DNA of 64,000 nucleotides. Origin: an uncultured Oscillospiraceae bacterium. GTDB taxonomy: Bacteria > Bacillota > Clostridia > Oscillospirales > Oscillospiraceae. Shown here piece by piece: positions 42,757 to 50,786 of the stretch; positions within the stretch are counted from its first letter, which is position 1, and each line of letters opens with the position of its first letter. The position numbers and the translations under genes are program-made. The notes below the pieces were generated by a model. It was given only the letters and a program-made list of their open reading frames with translations, was not told the origin of the DNA and searched no databases. Where the stretch lies: NCBI GenBank assembly GCA_947626495.1, contig CANQSJ010000003.1, forward strand, positions 60,316-124,315, written 5' to 3'.

Positions 42757-43938
42757 ATGTTCCGGTATCTGGCCGCCAAGTTCATAAAGGACTATGAGTA
42801 TGTGGACCGGCCGGACGTGCGCCTGGCCTACGGCCGGCTGGCCAGCGCCGTGGCCGTGGCGGCCAACGGGCTGCTGTTTCTGGCCAAGGTCCTGGTGGGG
42901 CTGACCGCCGGATCGGTGGCGGTGGTGGCCGACGGGGTGAACAACCTCTCCGACGCGGCCAGCAACGTGGTGAGTCTGCTGGGCTTCCGTCTGGCGGCCC
43001 GGCCGGCGGACGCGGACCACCCTTACGGCCACGGCCGGTATGAGTACCTGGCGGGTCTGACGGTGTCGGTGCTCATCCTGGCGGCGGGCGTGGAGCTGGG
43101 CCGCAGCGGTGTGGCGCGGCTGCTCCATCCCCAGGAGCCGGCCTTTTCCTGGCTCATGGCGGCGGTGCTGGCCGGGTCCATGGCGGTGAAGCTGTGGATG
43201 ATGACCTTCCAGCGGGGGGCGGGCCGGCGCATCGGCTCGGATACGCTGCAGGCCACCGCGGCGGACAGCCGCAACGACGTGATCGCCACCGCCGTGGTCC
43301 TGGCGGGCATGGCCGCCGGCCGGCTCACCGGGCGGGATCTGGACGGCTGGCTGGGCCTCGCCGTGGCGGTGTTCGTGCTCTGGAGCGGGTTCCGTCTGAC
43401 CCGGGAGATGATGGATTCCCTGCTGGGGAAGATGCCGGACCCCGAGGTGGTGGAGTCCATCCGCCGGCGGATCCTGGACTGCCCCGGGGTGCTGGGTACC
43501 CACGATCTGATGGTCCACGATTACGGCCCCGGCCGGCGGTTCGCCAGCGCCCATGTGGAGATGGCGGCGGAGGCGGACCCGGCGGTGTGGCACCAGGCCC
43601 TGGAGACCCTGGCCCGGCAGTTTCTGGAGGAGGACGGACTGCACATCCTGTTCCAGTATGACCCCATCTCCCAGGCGGACACGGCGGAGAACCGGCTGCG
43701 GGACCATCTGGCCGGCCGGCTGGGGGTGGTGGACCGGCGCTCGGCGGTCCACGACGTGTCCCTGGAGCGGGACGGGGACCGGACCCAGGTGCGGTTCGAC
43801 TGGTATATCCCCCCGGAGGTGGATATCCCGGAGGGAGAGCTGCGGCGGATGGCGGAGGGCGTGGTCCGGGAGCTCTATCCCGGCGCGGCGTGCCACATCA
43901 CCCTGGACCGGGGCTATATGGCCCCCCAGAAGGGATAA
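42757..43938 (+). CDS. Cation diffusion facilitator family transporter
   Basis: 393 aa. Six-helix CDF core (about 28-235). Metal-site residues in helix 2 (VADGVNNLSDA) and helix 5 (AADSRNDV), and the loop HPYGHGRYEY, are typical. The cytoplasmic C-terminal domain is long (about 236-393) and appears to hold two ferredoxin-like modules instead of one. It exports divalent metal ions such as Zn2+, Fe2+ or Mn2+ in exchange for protons; the metal is not predictable here. A 52-nt gap follows the oxidoreductase, and they may be co-transcribed. Confidence 0.93.
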   Translation: MFRYLAAKFIKDYEYVDRPDVRLAYGRLASAVAVAANGLLFLAKVLVGLTAGSVAVVADGVNNLSDAASNVVSLLGFRLAARPADADHPYGHGRYEYLAGLTVSVLILAAGVELGRSGVARLLHPQEPAFSWLMAAVLAGSMAVKLWMMTFQRGAGRRIGSDTLQATAADSRNDVIATAVVLAGMAAGRLTGRDLDGWLGLAVAVFVLWSGFRLTREMMDSLLGKMPDPEVVESIRRRILDCPGVLGTHDLMVHDYGPGRRFASAHVEMAAEADPAVWHQALETLARQFLEEDGLHILFQYDPISQADTAENRLRDHLAGRLGVVDRRSAVHDVSLERDGDRTQVRFDWYIPPEVDIPEGELRRMAEGVVRELYPGAACHITLDRGYMAPQKG

Positions 43939-43973
43939 AACGATCCCCCGGGACGTCTCGTCCCGGGGGATCG
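43936..43973 (-). terminator. Terminator of the yitT-like gene
   Basis: A perfect 15-bp stem (43941-43955 with 43959-43973), followed on minus by GTTTTA. It may also stop the convergent CDF transcript. Confidence 0.8.
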
Positions 43974-43986
43974 GTGTGTCGGGGGG

Positions 43987-44877
43987 TTATTTTTTCTCCT
44001 CCTCCGGCAGGAGGAAATTCCGCTCCAATGTGAAGCCCCGGCCCCGGACCTCCCGCACCTGGGTGATGGTGATGAAGGCCGCCGGGTCCACGGACTGGAT
44101 CAGCTCCTTGGCGGCGAACAGCTTCCGGGGCGGGATCACGCACATCACGCCCTGCTGCCGCTCCCGGAGGGCGCCGGTCTGAATCTCCAGCATGGTGACG
44201 CCGGCCTGGAGCTTCGTCAGGAACAGATGGCGCAGCTCGTCGTATTTCTGGGTGATGATGAGCAGCTGGATCTGGGCCTGGCCCAGGATCATCACCTTGT
44301 CCAGCAGGATGGACTCCAGCACCAGCACCACCAGACCGCACAGCACCGGCTCGGCGGAGCCGGCGAAAAGGGCCTGGCCGCCGATGACCAGCATATCCAG
44401 CAGATACACGCAGATGGACAGGGGCACGTGGGTCCACTTGTTCAGCATGAGGCTGGCGATGTCCAGCCCGCCGGTGGAGGAGCCCACCCGCATGACCATG
44501 CCCAGGGACACGCCCAGCAGCACCCCGCCGAACAGGGAGGCCAGCAGGATGTCGTCGGTCAGGCCGGTCAGACCGGGGATGCGCTCCAGGACCCACAGAC
44601 AGACAGGGTACAGCAGAGAGCTGGCGATGGTGGTGGTCACCAGCTTCCACCCCAGCGCCAGGCCGCCCATCACCAGCAGCGCCCCGTTGAGGATCAGTAC
44701 CAGCGTGGCCCGGTCCAGGGGGAGCACGCCCTCCAGCACGATGGCCAGACCGGTGGTGCCTCCCATGATGATGTCATGGGGGACGATGAACGCCTCCACC
44801 GCGAAGGCCAGCAGGGCGTTGCCCAGCAAAATGGCGACGCTCGTCTGCAGCAGAGACAAAAATCCTTTCTTCGGCAT
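43987..44877 (-). CDS. YitT family membrane protein
   Basis: 296 aa. Five to six helices in the N-terminal part (GNALLAFAVEAFIVPHDIIMGGTTGLAIVLE is the family hallmark) and a C-terminal DUF2179 ACT-like domain (about 205-290). The family is broad in Firmicutes and its transport function is unknown. It stands alone with its own promoter and terminator. Confidence 0.92.
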   Translation of the reverse strand: MPKKGFLSLLQTSVAILLGNALLAFAVEAFIVPHDIIMGGTTGLAIVLEGVLPLDRATLVLILNGALLVMGGLALGWKLVTTTIASSLLYPVCLWVLERIPGLTGLTDDILLASLFGGVLLGVSLGMVMRVGSSTGGLDIASLMLNKWTHVPLSICVYLLDMLVIGGQALFAGSAEPVLCGLVVLVLESILLDKVMILGQAQIQLLIITQKYDELRHLFLTKLQAGVTMLEIQTGALRERQQGVMCVIPPRKLFAAKELIQSVDPAAFITITQVREVRGRGFTLERNFLLPEEEKK

Positions 44878-44911
44878 CCGCCGCCCTCCTTATCGTTTCG
44901 GTCCTATCCGT

Positions 44912-44943
44912 ATTATACAGGATGCGCGGCCGTTTGGCAAACG
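44912..44943 (-). promoter_or_regulatory. sigma-A promoter of yitT-like gene with palindrome on its -35
   Basis: Minus strand TTGCCA (44940-44935), 17-nt spacer, TATAAT (44917-44912). The -35 lies in the 13-bp palindrome CGTTTGGCAAACG (44931-44943), a plausible operator. Confidence 0.7.
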
Positions 44944-44999
44944 TTCCTTTTTGCGCATAATCCGCCGGGAGCGGGGCAAACTGGGAGCGGGTGATCATT

Positions 45000-45440
45000 A
45001 TGAACATGACGAACCGAGAGTACAACGAGTATATCCGGAGCATGGCGCCCGGCTCGCCGGTGGTGAAGGACCTGATCAAGGCCTTCGTGGTGGGCGGGCT
45101 CATCTGCTGCCTGGGCCAGGGGCTGAGCATGCTGTACGGCGACTATGCCCGCCTGTCTCAGGAGGACGCCGCCACGGCGGTGAGCATGACGCTGGTGTTC
45201 CTGTCGGCGCTGCTGACGGGTCTGAACGTGTATGACAAGCTGGCCCGGTTTGCCGGCGCGGGGACGCTGGTGCCCATCACCGGCTTCGCCAACGCCGTGG
45301 TCAGCCCGGCGCTGGAGTTCAAAACCGAGGGCTTCATCCTGGGCACGGCGGCGAAGATGTTTACCATCGCCGGCCCGGTCATCACCTTCGGCATCACCGC
45401 CAGCGTGATCTACGGGCTGATACTGTGTCTGCTGCGGTAA
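45000..45440 (+). CDS. spoVAC: Stage V sporulation protein AC
   Basis: 146 aa. Motifs of SpoVAC: AFVVGGLICCLGQGLSMLY, LTGLNVYDKLARFAGAGTLVPITGFANAVVSPALEFKTEGFILG. In Bacillus SpoVAC is a membrane channel for dipicolinic acid movement in spores. The ATG at 45000 has GGGAGCGGG upstream. spoVAD and spoVAE normally follow, but here a terminator and a PadR operon come next, so this is an isolated copy. Confidence 0.92.
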   Translation: MNMTNREYNEYIRSMAPGSPVVKDLIKAFVVGGLICCLGQGLSMLYGDYARLSQEDAATAVSMTLVFLSALLTGLNVYDKLARFAGAGTLVPITGFANAVVSPALEFKTEGFILGTAAKMFTIAGPVITFGITASVIYGLILCLLR

Positions 45441-45453
45441 AATAGAGACGGCT

Positions 45454-45491
45454 CCCGCCCCGGGACGCGGGGCGGGGAATTTTATCTTTTT
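45454..45491 (+). terminator. Terminator of spoVAC
   Basis: Stem CCCGCCCC/GGGGCGGG followed by AATTTTATCTTTTT. Confidence 0.8.
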
Positions 45492-45492
45492 G

Positions 45493-45567
45493 CACAGGAT
45501 ACCTTGACAGACGAGGTATCCTGTGTTATTATACACACACGAGATACTTAAACTGACGAGGTATTGC
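45493..45567 (+). promoter_or_regulatory. PadR operon promoter with two operator-like repeats
   Basis: The promoter is TTGACA (45504-45509), 17-nt spacer, TATTAT (45527-45532). The -35 lies inside a perfect inverted repeat, CACAGGATACC (45493-45503) and GGTATCCTGTG (45515-45525). A second, imperfect copy with the same GATAC..GACGAGGTAT layout lies at 45541-45567, downstream of the -10. Two tandem sites of this design suggest strong autorepression by the PadR protein. Confidence 0.75.
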
Positions 45568-45586
45568 AGGGAAAGGAGGGATTGAT

Positions 45587-45919
45587 ATGTCTCTGTCCGC
45601 GGACATCCTGCGGGGGCACACGGAGACCATCATCCTGGCCCAGCTGGCCGCCGGGGACAGCTACGGCTACGAGATCAACAAGGCCGTCTCCCAGCGCTCC
45701 GGCGGCGCCGCCGGCTTCAAGGAGGCCACGCTCTACACCGCCTTCAAGCGCCTGGAGCAAAACGGCATGATCACCTCATACTGGGGCGAGGACGGGCCCG
45801 GCGCCCGCCGGCGGTATTACGCCATCACCCCGGCTGGGCGGGAGCAGCTGGCGGCGGACCGGCGGGAGTGGAGCGAGACGAAAGCGGCGCTGGACGCGCT
45901 GATCATGAAGGAGGACTGA
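45587..45919 (+). CDS. PadR-family transcriptional regulator
   Basis: 110 aa. The PadR winged helix reads ETIILAQLAAGDSYGYEINKAV, followed by ATLYTAFKRLEQNGMITSYWGE and RRRYYAITPAGREQL. It is a short (subfamily 2-like) member with a one-helix dimerisation tail. AAAGGAGGG lies 6 nt before the ATG. It is coupled to the DUF4097 gene (2-nt gap). PadR-DUF1700/DUF4097 pairs often respond to envelope-active compounds. Confidence 0.93.
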   Translation: MSLSADILRGHTETIILAQLAAGDSYGYEINKAVSQRSGGAAGFKEATLYTAFKRLEQNGMITSYWGEDGPGARRRYYAITPAGREQLAADRREWSETKAALDALIMKED

Positions 45920-45921
45920 CG

Positions 45922-47292
45922 ATGGAAGACATCAAGCGCAGATTTGCAAACGACATCGCCGCCCGGCTGGCCGGCGCGGCGGAGAGCGACGCCAAGTCGG
46001 AGATGATTGAGGAGCTGGCGGAAAATCTGGCGGGGCGGTATGGGGATATGGTCGCCGCCGGCACGCCGGAGGAGGAGGCCTACGCCCGGGCCATGGACCA
46101 GCTGGGGGATGCGGACGAGCTGACGGCCTATCTCAACAGTCTGGAGCCGGAGGATGACCGCTCCGCCTCCGCCGACCGGCTGGGGGAGGATCTGGACGAG
46201 CTGGTCCGCTCCCTGGGGACGGTGGGCCGACAGGTGGCGGAGGACGCGGTGAAGACCGCCAGGGACGCCCTCCAGCGGCTGAAGCAAAATGGCCTGCGCT
46301 GGAACGGCCATGAGGTGACCTACGTGAACATAGACCGGGACGGGAACGTGTCCGAGGCGGGCTTTTCCGGCGGCCGGACCTACCGCAGCGGCGCGACGGA
46401 GATCCATTTTGAGGAGGACGGCGCCAATGGGGAACAGACCGTCCCCTCCCAGGGGGTCTTTCGCCTGGATATTGAGACGGCGGGGGGCGATGTGGACCTG
46501 TTTCTGGACGGCGACCCGGACAGCGCCGTCCGGCTGGAGGGAAATCTGTCCCGGCTGGACGTGTTTGTGACGGAGGACGGCGTGCTCACCGTCCGGCCCC
46601 GGTCCACCGCCAGCGTCCAGTTTTTCACCTTCCGGGGCGTGTCCAGCCAGGACGTCTCCCTCACCGTCCCGGCCCGGCGCTGGGAGAGCATCCGCGTGTG
46701 CACCGGCAGCGGCGACGTGGACATGGGCGACGAGCTGGAGACGGGCCGGCTCACCGTCCAGACCACCAGCGGCGACATCCACTGCCGGGTGCTGCGCTGC
46801 GGCAAGGCGGAGCTGAAGGCCATCAGCGGCGACGTCTCCCTGGAGGGGAGCGCGGACGAGGTCCGCATCGAGACGGCCAACGGGGACATCGGCTGCCGGA
46901 TGCAGAGCTGCCGGAAGGCGGAGCTGCGGTCCGCCAGCGGGGACGTGACGCTGACAGGGCCCGTGGGCCGGGCGGAGGCGTTCACCGCCTCCGGGGATAT
47001 CTCGGTGTCCGGCTCGGTGGGGAACATCCGGGCCAGCTCCTACAGCGGCGACATCGCTCTGGAGAGCATGACGCTGCCCCTGGGGATGGAGCTGTCCTCC
47101 AAGAGCGGCGACGTGAGCGCCCGCATCCCGGACAGCGGCCCGTTCCAGGTGCAGGTCTCCAGCGTCAGCGGCAACGTGGATCTGCGGCCGTTCAAAAAGT
47201 GGTCCGGCGGGGAGAGCGCGGACCCCGGCGCCCCCGTGCCCCAGTATATCCTCACCAGCGTGGGCGGCGACGTGTCGCTGGGCAAATACTGA
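45922..47292 (+). CDS. DUF4097 beta-solenoid protein with N-terminal HAAS-like domain
   Basis: 456 aa. The N-terminus (about 1-75: IEELAENLAGRYGDMVAAGTPEEEAYARAM) is the helical HAAS/DUF1700-like module that typically pairs with a PadR regulator. The C-terminal half (about 180-456) is a DUF4097-type series of short beta strands with repeated (S/N)GD units such as TGSGDVDM, TTSGDIHC, AISGDVSL, TANGDIGC and SASGDVTL. There is no signal peptide or membrane helix, so it should be cytoplasmic. The function is unknown. It starts within the same operon as PadR. Confidence 0.85.
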   Translation: MEDIKRRFANDIAARLAGAAESDAKSEMIEELAENLAGRYGDMVAAGTPEEEAYARAMDQLGDADELTAYLNSLEPEDDRSASADRLGEDLDELVRSLGTVGRQVAEDAVKTARDALQRLKQNGLRWNGHEVTYVNIDRDGNVSEAGFSGGRTYRSGATEIHFEEDGANGEQTVPSQGVFRLDIETAGGDVDLFLDGDPDSAVRLEGNLSRLDVFVTEDGVLTVRPRSTASVQFFTFRGVSSQDVSLTVPARRWESIRVCTGSGDVDMGDELETGRLTVQTTSGDIHCRVLRCGKAELKAISGDVSLEGSADEVRIETANGDIGCRMQSCRKAELRSASGDVTLTGPVGRAEAFTASGDISVSGSVGNIRASSYSGDIALESMTLPLGMELSSKSGDVSARIPDSGPFQVQVSSVSGNVDLRPFKKWSGGESADPGAPVPQYILTSVGGDVSLGKY

Positions 47293-47303
47293 TTGTTTTG
47301 CGC

Positions 47304-47350
47304 AAAAAAAGATCCGGCGCAGGCTCGTCTGCGCCGGATCTTTCTCTCTT
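47304..47350. terminator. Bidirectional terminator
   Basis: Stem GATCCGGCGCAG (47311-47322) with CTGCGCCGGATC (47329-47340), A-run on the left and TTTCTCTCTT on the right. Confidence 0.85.
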
Positions 47351-47359
47351 ATGAGCGGT

Positions 47360-48145
47360 TCATCGCATGTAATAGGCTGCCACCAAACTGGAGGCCAGCA
47401 CGCCGTCCACCTCGCCCTTCATCAGGGCCTGGAACAGGCTCTCCGTGTTGGTCTGGTAGACCACCGAGCCCAGACTCCGGACGAATTTTTCGTTGGTGTA
47501 GAGCACGTCCTGGTTGGCCACCGTCACCCCCAGCACCTTTCCCTTCAGCCCGGAGCGGCGGCGGATGTGGCTGCCGGAGCGGGCCACCAGCACGTACCGG
47601 CTGGTGAGATAGGCGGGGGAGGTGTCCAGATCCCCGATGGCGGACTCCGGCACGGACATGGCCACGTCGATGTTGCCGGCGTTCAGCTCGATCTTGGCGT
47701 CGGCGATGTTGATGGGATAGACCACCAGATCCCAGCCCAGCTGGCCGCAGATGTAGCCCATCAGCTCCACGTCGAAGCCCCGGTAGCCGTTGTCGGAAAA
47801 AAAGCTCAGGGGCATGTTGGTCAGGTCCACGCCGATGGTGACGGAGCGCTGGGGCACCTCTTCCTCCAGGGCGGCGATGGCCCCCGACTGGCCCTCGACG
47901 GCGATCAGGTCCTGGCCGAACCAGTTGGAGGAGAGGATCTGCAGCGTGCTGCCGGCGGCCAGCTCCTGGAGCGCGGCGGTCACGTAATCCCGCAGCCGGT
48001 CCCCCTTGCGGAAGGCAAGGTAGTAGTTGGTCTCGCCGGAATAGTCGTCCACCACCCGGTAGCCGCCGCCGTCGTCGCATGCGGCGAGGGGCAGCAGCAG
48101 GACGATACACAAAAACAGGCACACCATGGCCCGAAACGCTCTCAT
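47360..48145 (-). CDS. Second amino-acid-type solute-binding lipoprotein
   Basis: 261 aa. Lipobox LLPLAAC (Cys 23), followed by a periplasmic-binding-protein type II domain: VTIGVDLTNMPLSFFSDNGYRGFDVELMGYICGQLG is the SBP_bac_3 pattern. It starts after about 90 residues of N-terminal sequence, so the domain looks partly truncated or rearranged compared with the usual order. AGGAGG lies 6 nt before the ATG. It lies downstream of the ABC ATPase gene but behind a terminator, so its expression would need read-through or a separate promoter. Confidence 0.8.
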   Translation of the reverse strand: MRAFRAMVCLFLCIVLLLPLAACDDGGGYRVVDDYSGETNYYLAFRKGDRLRDYVTAALQELAAGSTLQILSSNWFGQDLIAVEGQSGAIAALEEEVPQRSVTIGVDLTNMPLSFFSDNGYRGFDVELMGYICGQLGWDLVVYPINIADAKIELNAGNIDVAMSVPESAIGDLDTSPAYLTSRYVLVARSGSHIRRRSGLKGKVLGVTVANQDVLYTNEKFVRSLGSVVYQTNTESLFQALMKGEVDGVLASSLVAAYYMR

Positions 48146-48165
48146 GCCGATCCTCCTTGAGGAGT

Positions 48166-48197
48166 GATAAAAAACCGCACGGCTGCCGTGCGGTTTT
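48166..48197 (-). terminator. Terminator between the ABC ATPase and second binding-protein gene
   Basis: Stem AAAACCGCACGGC/GCCGTGCGGTTTT with TTTTTT on the minus strand, about 25 nt before the next start codon. Confidence 0.8.
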
Positions 48198-48222
48198 ATA
48201 TTACCCGATCTCGCCGGGAAAA

Positions 48223-49011
48223 TCAAGGGCGACCGGTATAACTGTCCAGGAACCGGCGGGTGCGCTCCTGGGTGGGGGCGCCGAACACCCGCTCCGGGGG
48301 GCCGTCCTCCACCACCAGGCCGCCGTCCATGAACAGCACCCGGCTGGATACGTCCCGGGCGAAGGCCATCTCGTGGGTGACGATGATCATGGTGACCCGC
48401 TCCTCCGCCAGGGTGCGGATCACCCGCAGCACTTCCTGGGTCAGCTCCGGGTCCAGGGCGCTGGTGGGCTCGTCGAAGCACAAAATATCCGGCCGCAGGG
48501 CCAGGGCCCGGGCGATGGCCACCCGCTGCTGCTGGCCGCCGCTGAGCTGGTGGGGGTAGCTGCCCGCCCGGTCGGCCAGGCCCATCCGGTCCAGCAGCGA
48601 GCGGGCCTCGCCGTCGATGCGGTCCAGGATCTCCTTTTTCCGGGCGGCAAAACCCGGCTGCTGTTTCGCCAGCAGCTTTCCCGCCAGGGTCACGTTTTCC
48701 AGGGCGGTATACTGGGGAAACAGATTGAAGGACTGGAATACCAGCCCGAAGTGCAGCCGGCGGCGGCGGATCTCCGCCTCCTTCAGGGCGGCGGGATCGG
48801 CGGCGTCGAACAGAATCTCCCCGTTCACGGCGATGGAGCCGGTGTCCGGGGTCTCCAGAAAATTCAAACACCGGAGCAGGGTGGTCTTGCCGGAGCCGGA
48901 GGAGCCGATCAGGGACAGCACCTGCCCCCGCTCCAGGGAAAAGCCGATGCCCTTGAGCACCTCCGTCTGTCCGAAGCTCTTGCGGATATCTTTTACGTCC
49001 AGGATCGCCAT
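48223..49011 (-). CDS. Polar amino-acid ABC transporter ATPase
   Basis: 262 aa. Walker A GSSGSGKTT (about 36-44), Q-loop VFQSFNLFPQYT, signature LSGGQQQRVAIARAL, Walker B ILCFDEPTSALDPE and switch VTHEMAFARD. These match the GlnQ/HisP subfamily. It starts 15 nt after the permease stop. It energises uptake of a polar amino acid. Confidence 0.93.
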   Translation of the reverse strand: MAILDVKDIRKSFGQTEVLKGIGFSLERGQVLSLIGSSGSGKTTLLRCLNFLETPDTGSIAVNGEILFDAADPAALKEAEIRRRRLHFGLVFQSFNLFPQYTALENVTLAGKLLAKQQPGFAARKKEILDRIDGEARSLLDRMGLADRAGSYPHQLSGGQQQRVAIARALALRPDILCFDEPTSALDPELTQEVLRVIRTLAEERVTMIIVTHEMAFARDVSSRVLFMDGGLVVEDGPPERVFGAPTQERTRRFLDSYTGRP

Positions 49012-49026
49012 GGGCGGCCCCTCCTC

Positions 49027-49713
49027 TCAGCGGAAATAGTCCAGGCGTTTTTCCAGCCGCCCCAGGGCCACCGTGACCACGCCGTTGAACAGCAGATAAT
49101 ACACGGCGGTGAAAAACAGCGGCCAGATGGCCCCGGCGATGCCGTGGGAGCCCTTCATGAAGGACTGGCCGGCCCAGATGATCTCCTGCAGGGCGATGAT
49201 GCGAGCCAGGGCAGTGTCCTTCACCAGGGTGATGATCTCGTTGGACATGGGTGGCACGATGCGCTTGACCACCTGCAGCAGCGTCACTTTATAGAATATC
49301 TGCCCCCGGGTCATGCCCAGCACCAGACCCGCCTCCTGCTGGCCCTTGGGGATGGACTGGATGCCGCCCCGGTAGATCTCTGAGAAGTAGCAGGCATAGT
49401 TGAAGATGAAGGCGATGGCGGAGGCCAGAAACCGCCCGCTCTCGCCGCCGCCCCACCAGTTGTTGTGCAGCACGATGCCGGGGAAATAGTAGATGATGAG
49501 CAGCTGGATCATCAACGGCGTGCCCCGCACCACCCAGATCACCAGACGGGTCAGGGCGCTGAGAGGCTTGAAGCGGCTCATGGAGCCGAAGGCTATCACC
49601 AGCCCCAGGGGGATGGCCCCCAGGCCGGTGATGAGAAACAGCTTCAGGGTCTGCAGAAAGCCCACGTTCAGCGCCTGGAACACCACGGGGAACTGCTGGA
49701 GCATCAGCTTCAT
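49027..49713 (-). CDS. Polar amino-acid ABC transporter permease
   Basis: 228 aa, about five helices. The HEQRO-family region GGIQSIPKGQQEAGLVLGMTRGQIFYKVTLLQ and the early VRGTPLMIQLLIIYY motif are typical of the GlnP/HisM type. The ATG at 49713 has GGAG 8 nt upstream. A single permease gene suggests a homodimeric channel. Confidence 0.93.
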   Translation of the reverse strand: MKLMLQQFPVVFQALNVGFLQTLKLFLITGLGAIPLGLVIAFGSMSRFKPLSALTRLVIWVVRGTPLMIQLLIIYYFPGIVLHNNWWGGGESGRFLASAIAFIFNYACYFSEIYRGGIQSIPKGQQEAGLVLGMTRGQIFYKVTLLQVVKRIVPPMSNEIITLVKDTALARIIALQEIIWAGQSFMKGSHGIAGAIWPLFFTAVYYLLFNGVVTVALGRLEKRLDYFR

Positions 49714-49745
49714 AGGCGGGACTCCTTTATCGCACAAATGCCCCC

Positions 49746-49794
49746 CTCCGACGAGGGGGCGTCCGCCTCCCCCGGCAAGGGGGAGGCGGAACAG
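49746..49794 (-). other. Two GC-rich hairpins between binding-protein and permease genes
   Basis: Stems GCCCCCTC/GAGGGGGC and GCCTCCCCC/GGGGGAGGC without T-runs. In such a position they usually protect the upstream binding-protein mRNA and lower read-through into the permease. Confidence 0.5.
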
Positions 49795-49809
49795 GGACGG
49801 GCAGGACGA

Positions 49810-50598
49810 TTACTGCTCGATCAGCGCGGCCTGGACGCCGTAGGTCTCGGCGATGGCCTGCATGGTGCCGTCGGCGTAGCTGGCGGCGAAGAAGTCGTTG
49901 AGGGCCGCGGCCAGATCGGAGCCCTTGCGGAAGCCCACGCCGTACTGCTCGCTGTTCAGATTCACGGTGTTGACCAGGTCGGGATAGCTGGTGCCCTCGC
50001 CCACCATGGCGGCGGCCATCAGCAGGTCGATGACGGCGGCGTCGGAGGTGCCGGCGGCCACTTCCAGCAGCGCGGCGGCCTGGGTCTCCATCTCGGTGAA
50101 GGTGTAGCCCAGGGCCTCCACCTCCGCCTTGCCGGCGCTGCCCGCCTCCACGGCGAAGGTCAGGTCCTTCATATCCTCGATGGCGGCATAGTCACCGGCC
50201 TTGTCCGCCGGCAGGATCACTGTCTGGGCGTTCTGGCAGTAGGCGTTGGAGCACTCCATGGCGGTGGTCACCTCGTCGTTGAGGGTCATGCCGTTCCAGA
50301 CCACGTCGATGGACTTGTTCTCCAGCTCCTGGGTTTTGTACTCCCAGGTGATCTCCTGGAACTCCACGTCCACGCCCAGACTGTCGGCGAAGGCCTTGGC
50401 CATGTCCGCATCAAAGCCGATCCAGTTGCCGTCGGCGTCCTTGTAGTCCATGGGCTCGAACTCGGTGATGCCCACCACCAGGGTGCCCTTGTCCTTGACG
50501 TAGGCCATGTCGCTCTCGGCGTCGCCGCTGCCGCCGCCGCAGGCGGCCAGGGAGAATATCATCATAAGCGCAAGAATGAAAGTCAGTGTTCTTTTCAT
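49810..50598 (-). CDS. Polar amino-acid solute-binding lipoprotein
   Basis: 262 aa. Lipobox FSLAAC (Cys 20) followed by GGGSGDAESD and a SBP_bac_3 domain: VVGITEFEPMDYKDADGNWIGFDADMAKAFA is the family start, followed by WNGMT and the later GTSDAAVIDLLMA segment. The ATG at 50598 has GGAGG 7 nt upstream. It delivers an amino acid to the permease encoded next. It is the first gene of the operon, with its own promoter. Confidence 0.93.
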   Translation of the reverse strand: MKRTLTFILALMMIFSLAACGGGSGDAESDMAYVKDKGTLVVGITEFEPMDYKDADGNWIGFDADMAKAFADSLGVDVEFQEITWEYKTQELENKSIDVVWNGMTLNDEVTTAMECSNAYCQNAQTVILPADKAGDYAAIEDMKDLTFAVEAGSAGKAEVEALGYTFTEMETQAAALLEVAAGTSDAAVIDLLMAAAMVGEGTSYPDLVNTVNLNSEQYGVGFRKGSDLAAALNDFFAASYADGTMQAIAETYGVQAALIEQ

Positions 50599-50629
50599 GG
50601 GGGTGTCCTCCTGTTGGTTTGTGTTTAGC

Positions 50630-50658
50630 ATGCTACCACATTAGCGAGATAAAGTAAA
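50630..50658 (-). promoter_or_regulatory. Promoter of the amino-acid ABC operon
   Basis: Minus strand TTTACT (50658-50653), 17-nt spacer, TAGCAT (50635-50630). Confidence 0.5.
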
Positions 50659-50696
50659 GCCTTTTTTCCGCCTCCGTCCGATTTTTTTACATTTTG

Positions 50697-50727
50697 TTCA
50701 CCCAAGGGGCGCGGCTGGGTATATAAT
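50697..50727 (+). promoter_or_regulatory. Possible promoter of the second two-component operon
   Basis: TATATAAT at 50720-50727 is clear; the best -35 (TTCACC, 50697-50702) is weak and its spacing is 17 or 19 nt. Confidence 0.4.
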
Positions 50728-50786
50728 TGGGAGAGAATGAACAAGCGGCCCCGTCTGGCGGACGGGGCGGGAAGGAGGGCGTGACC

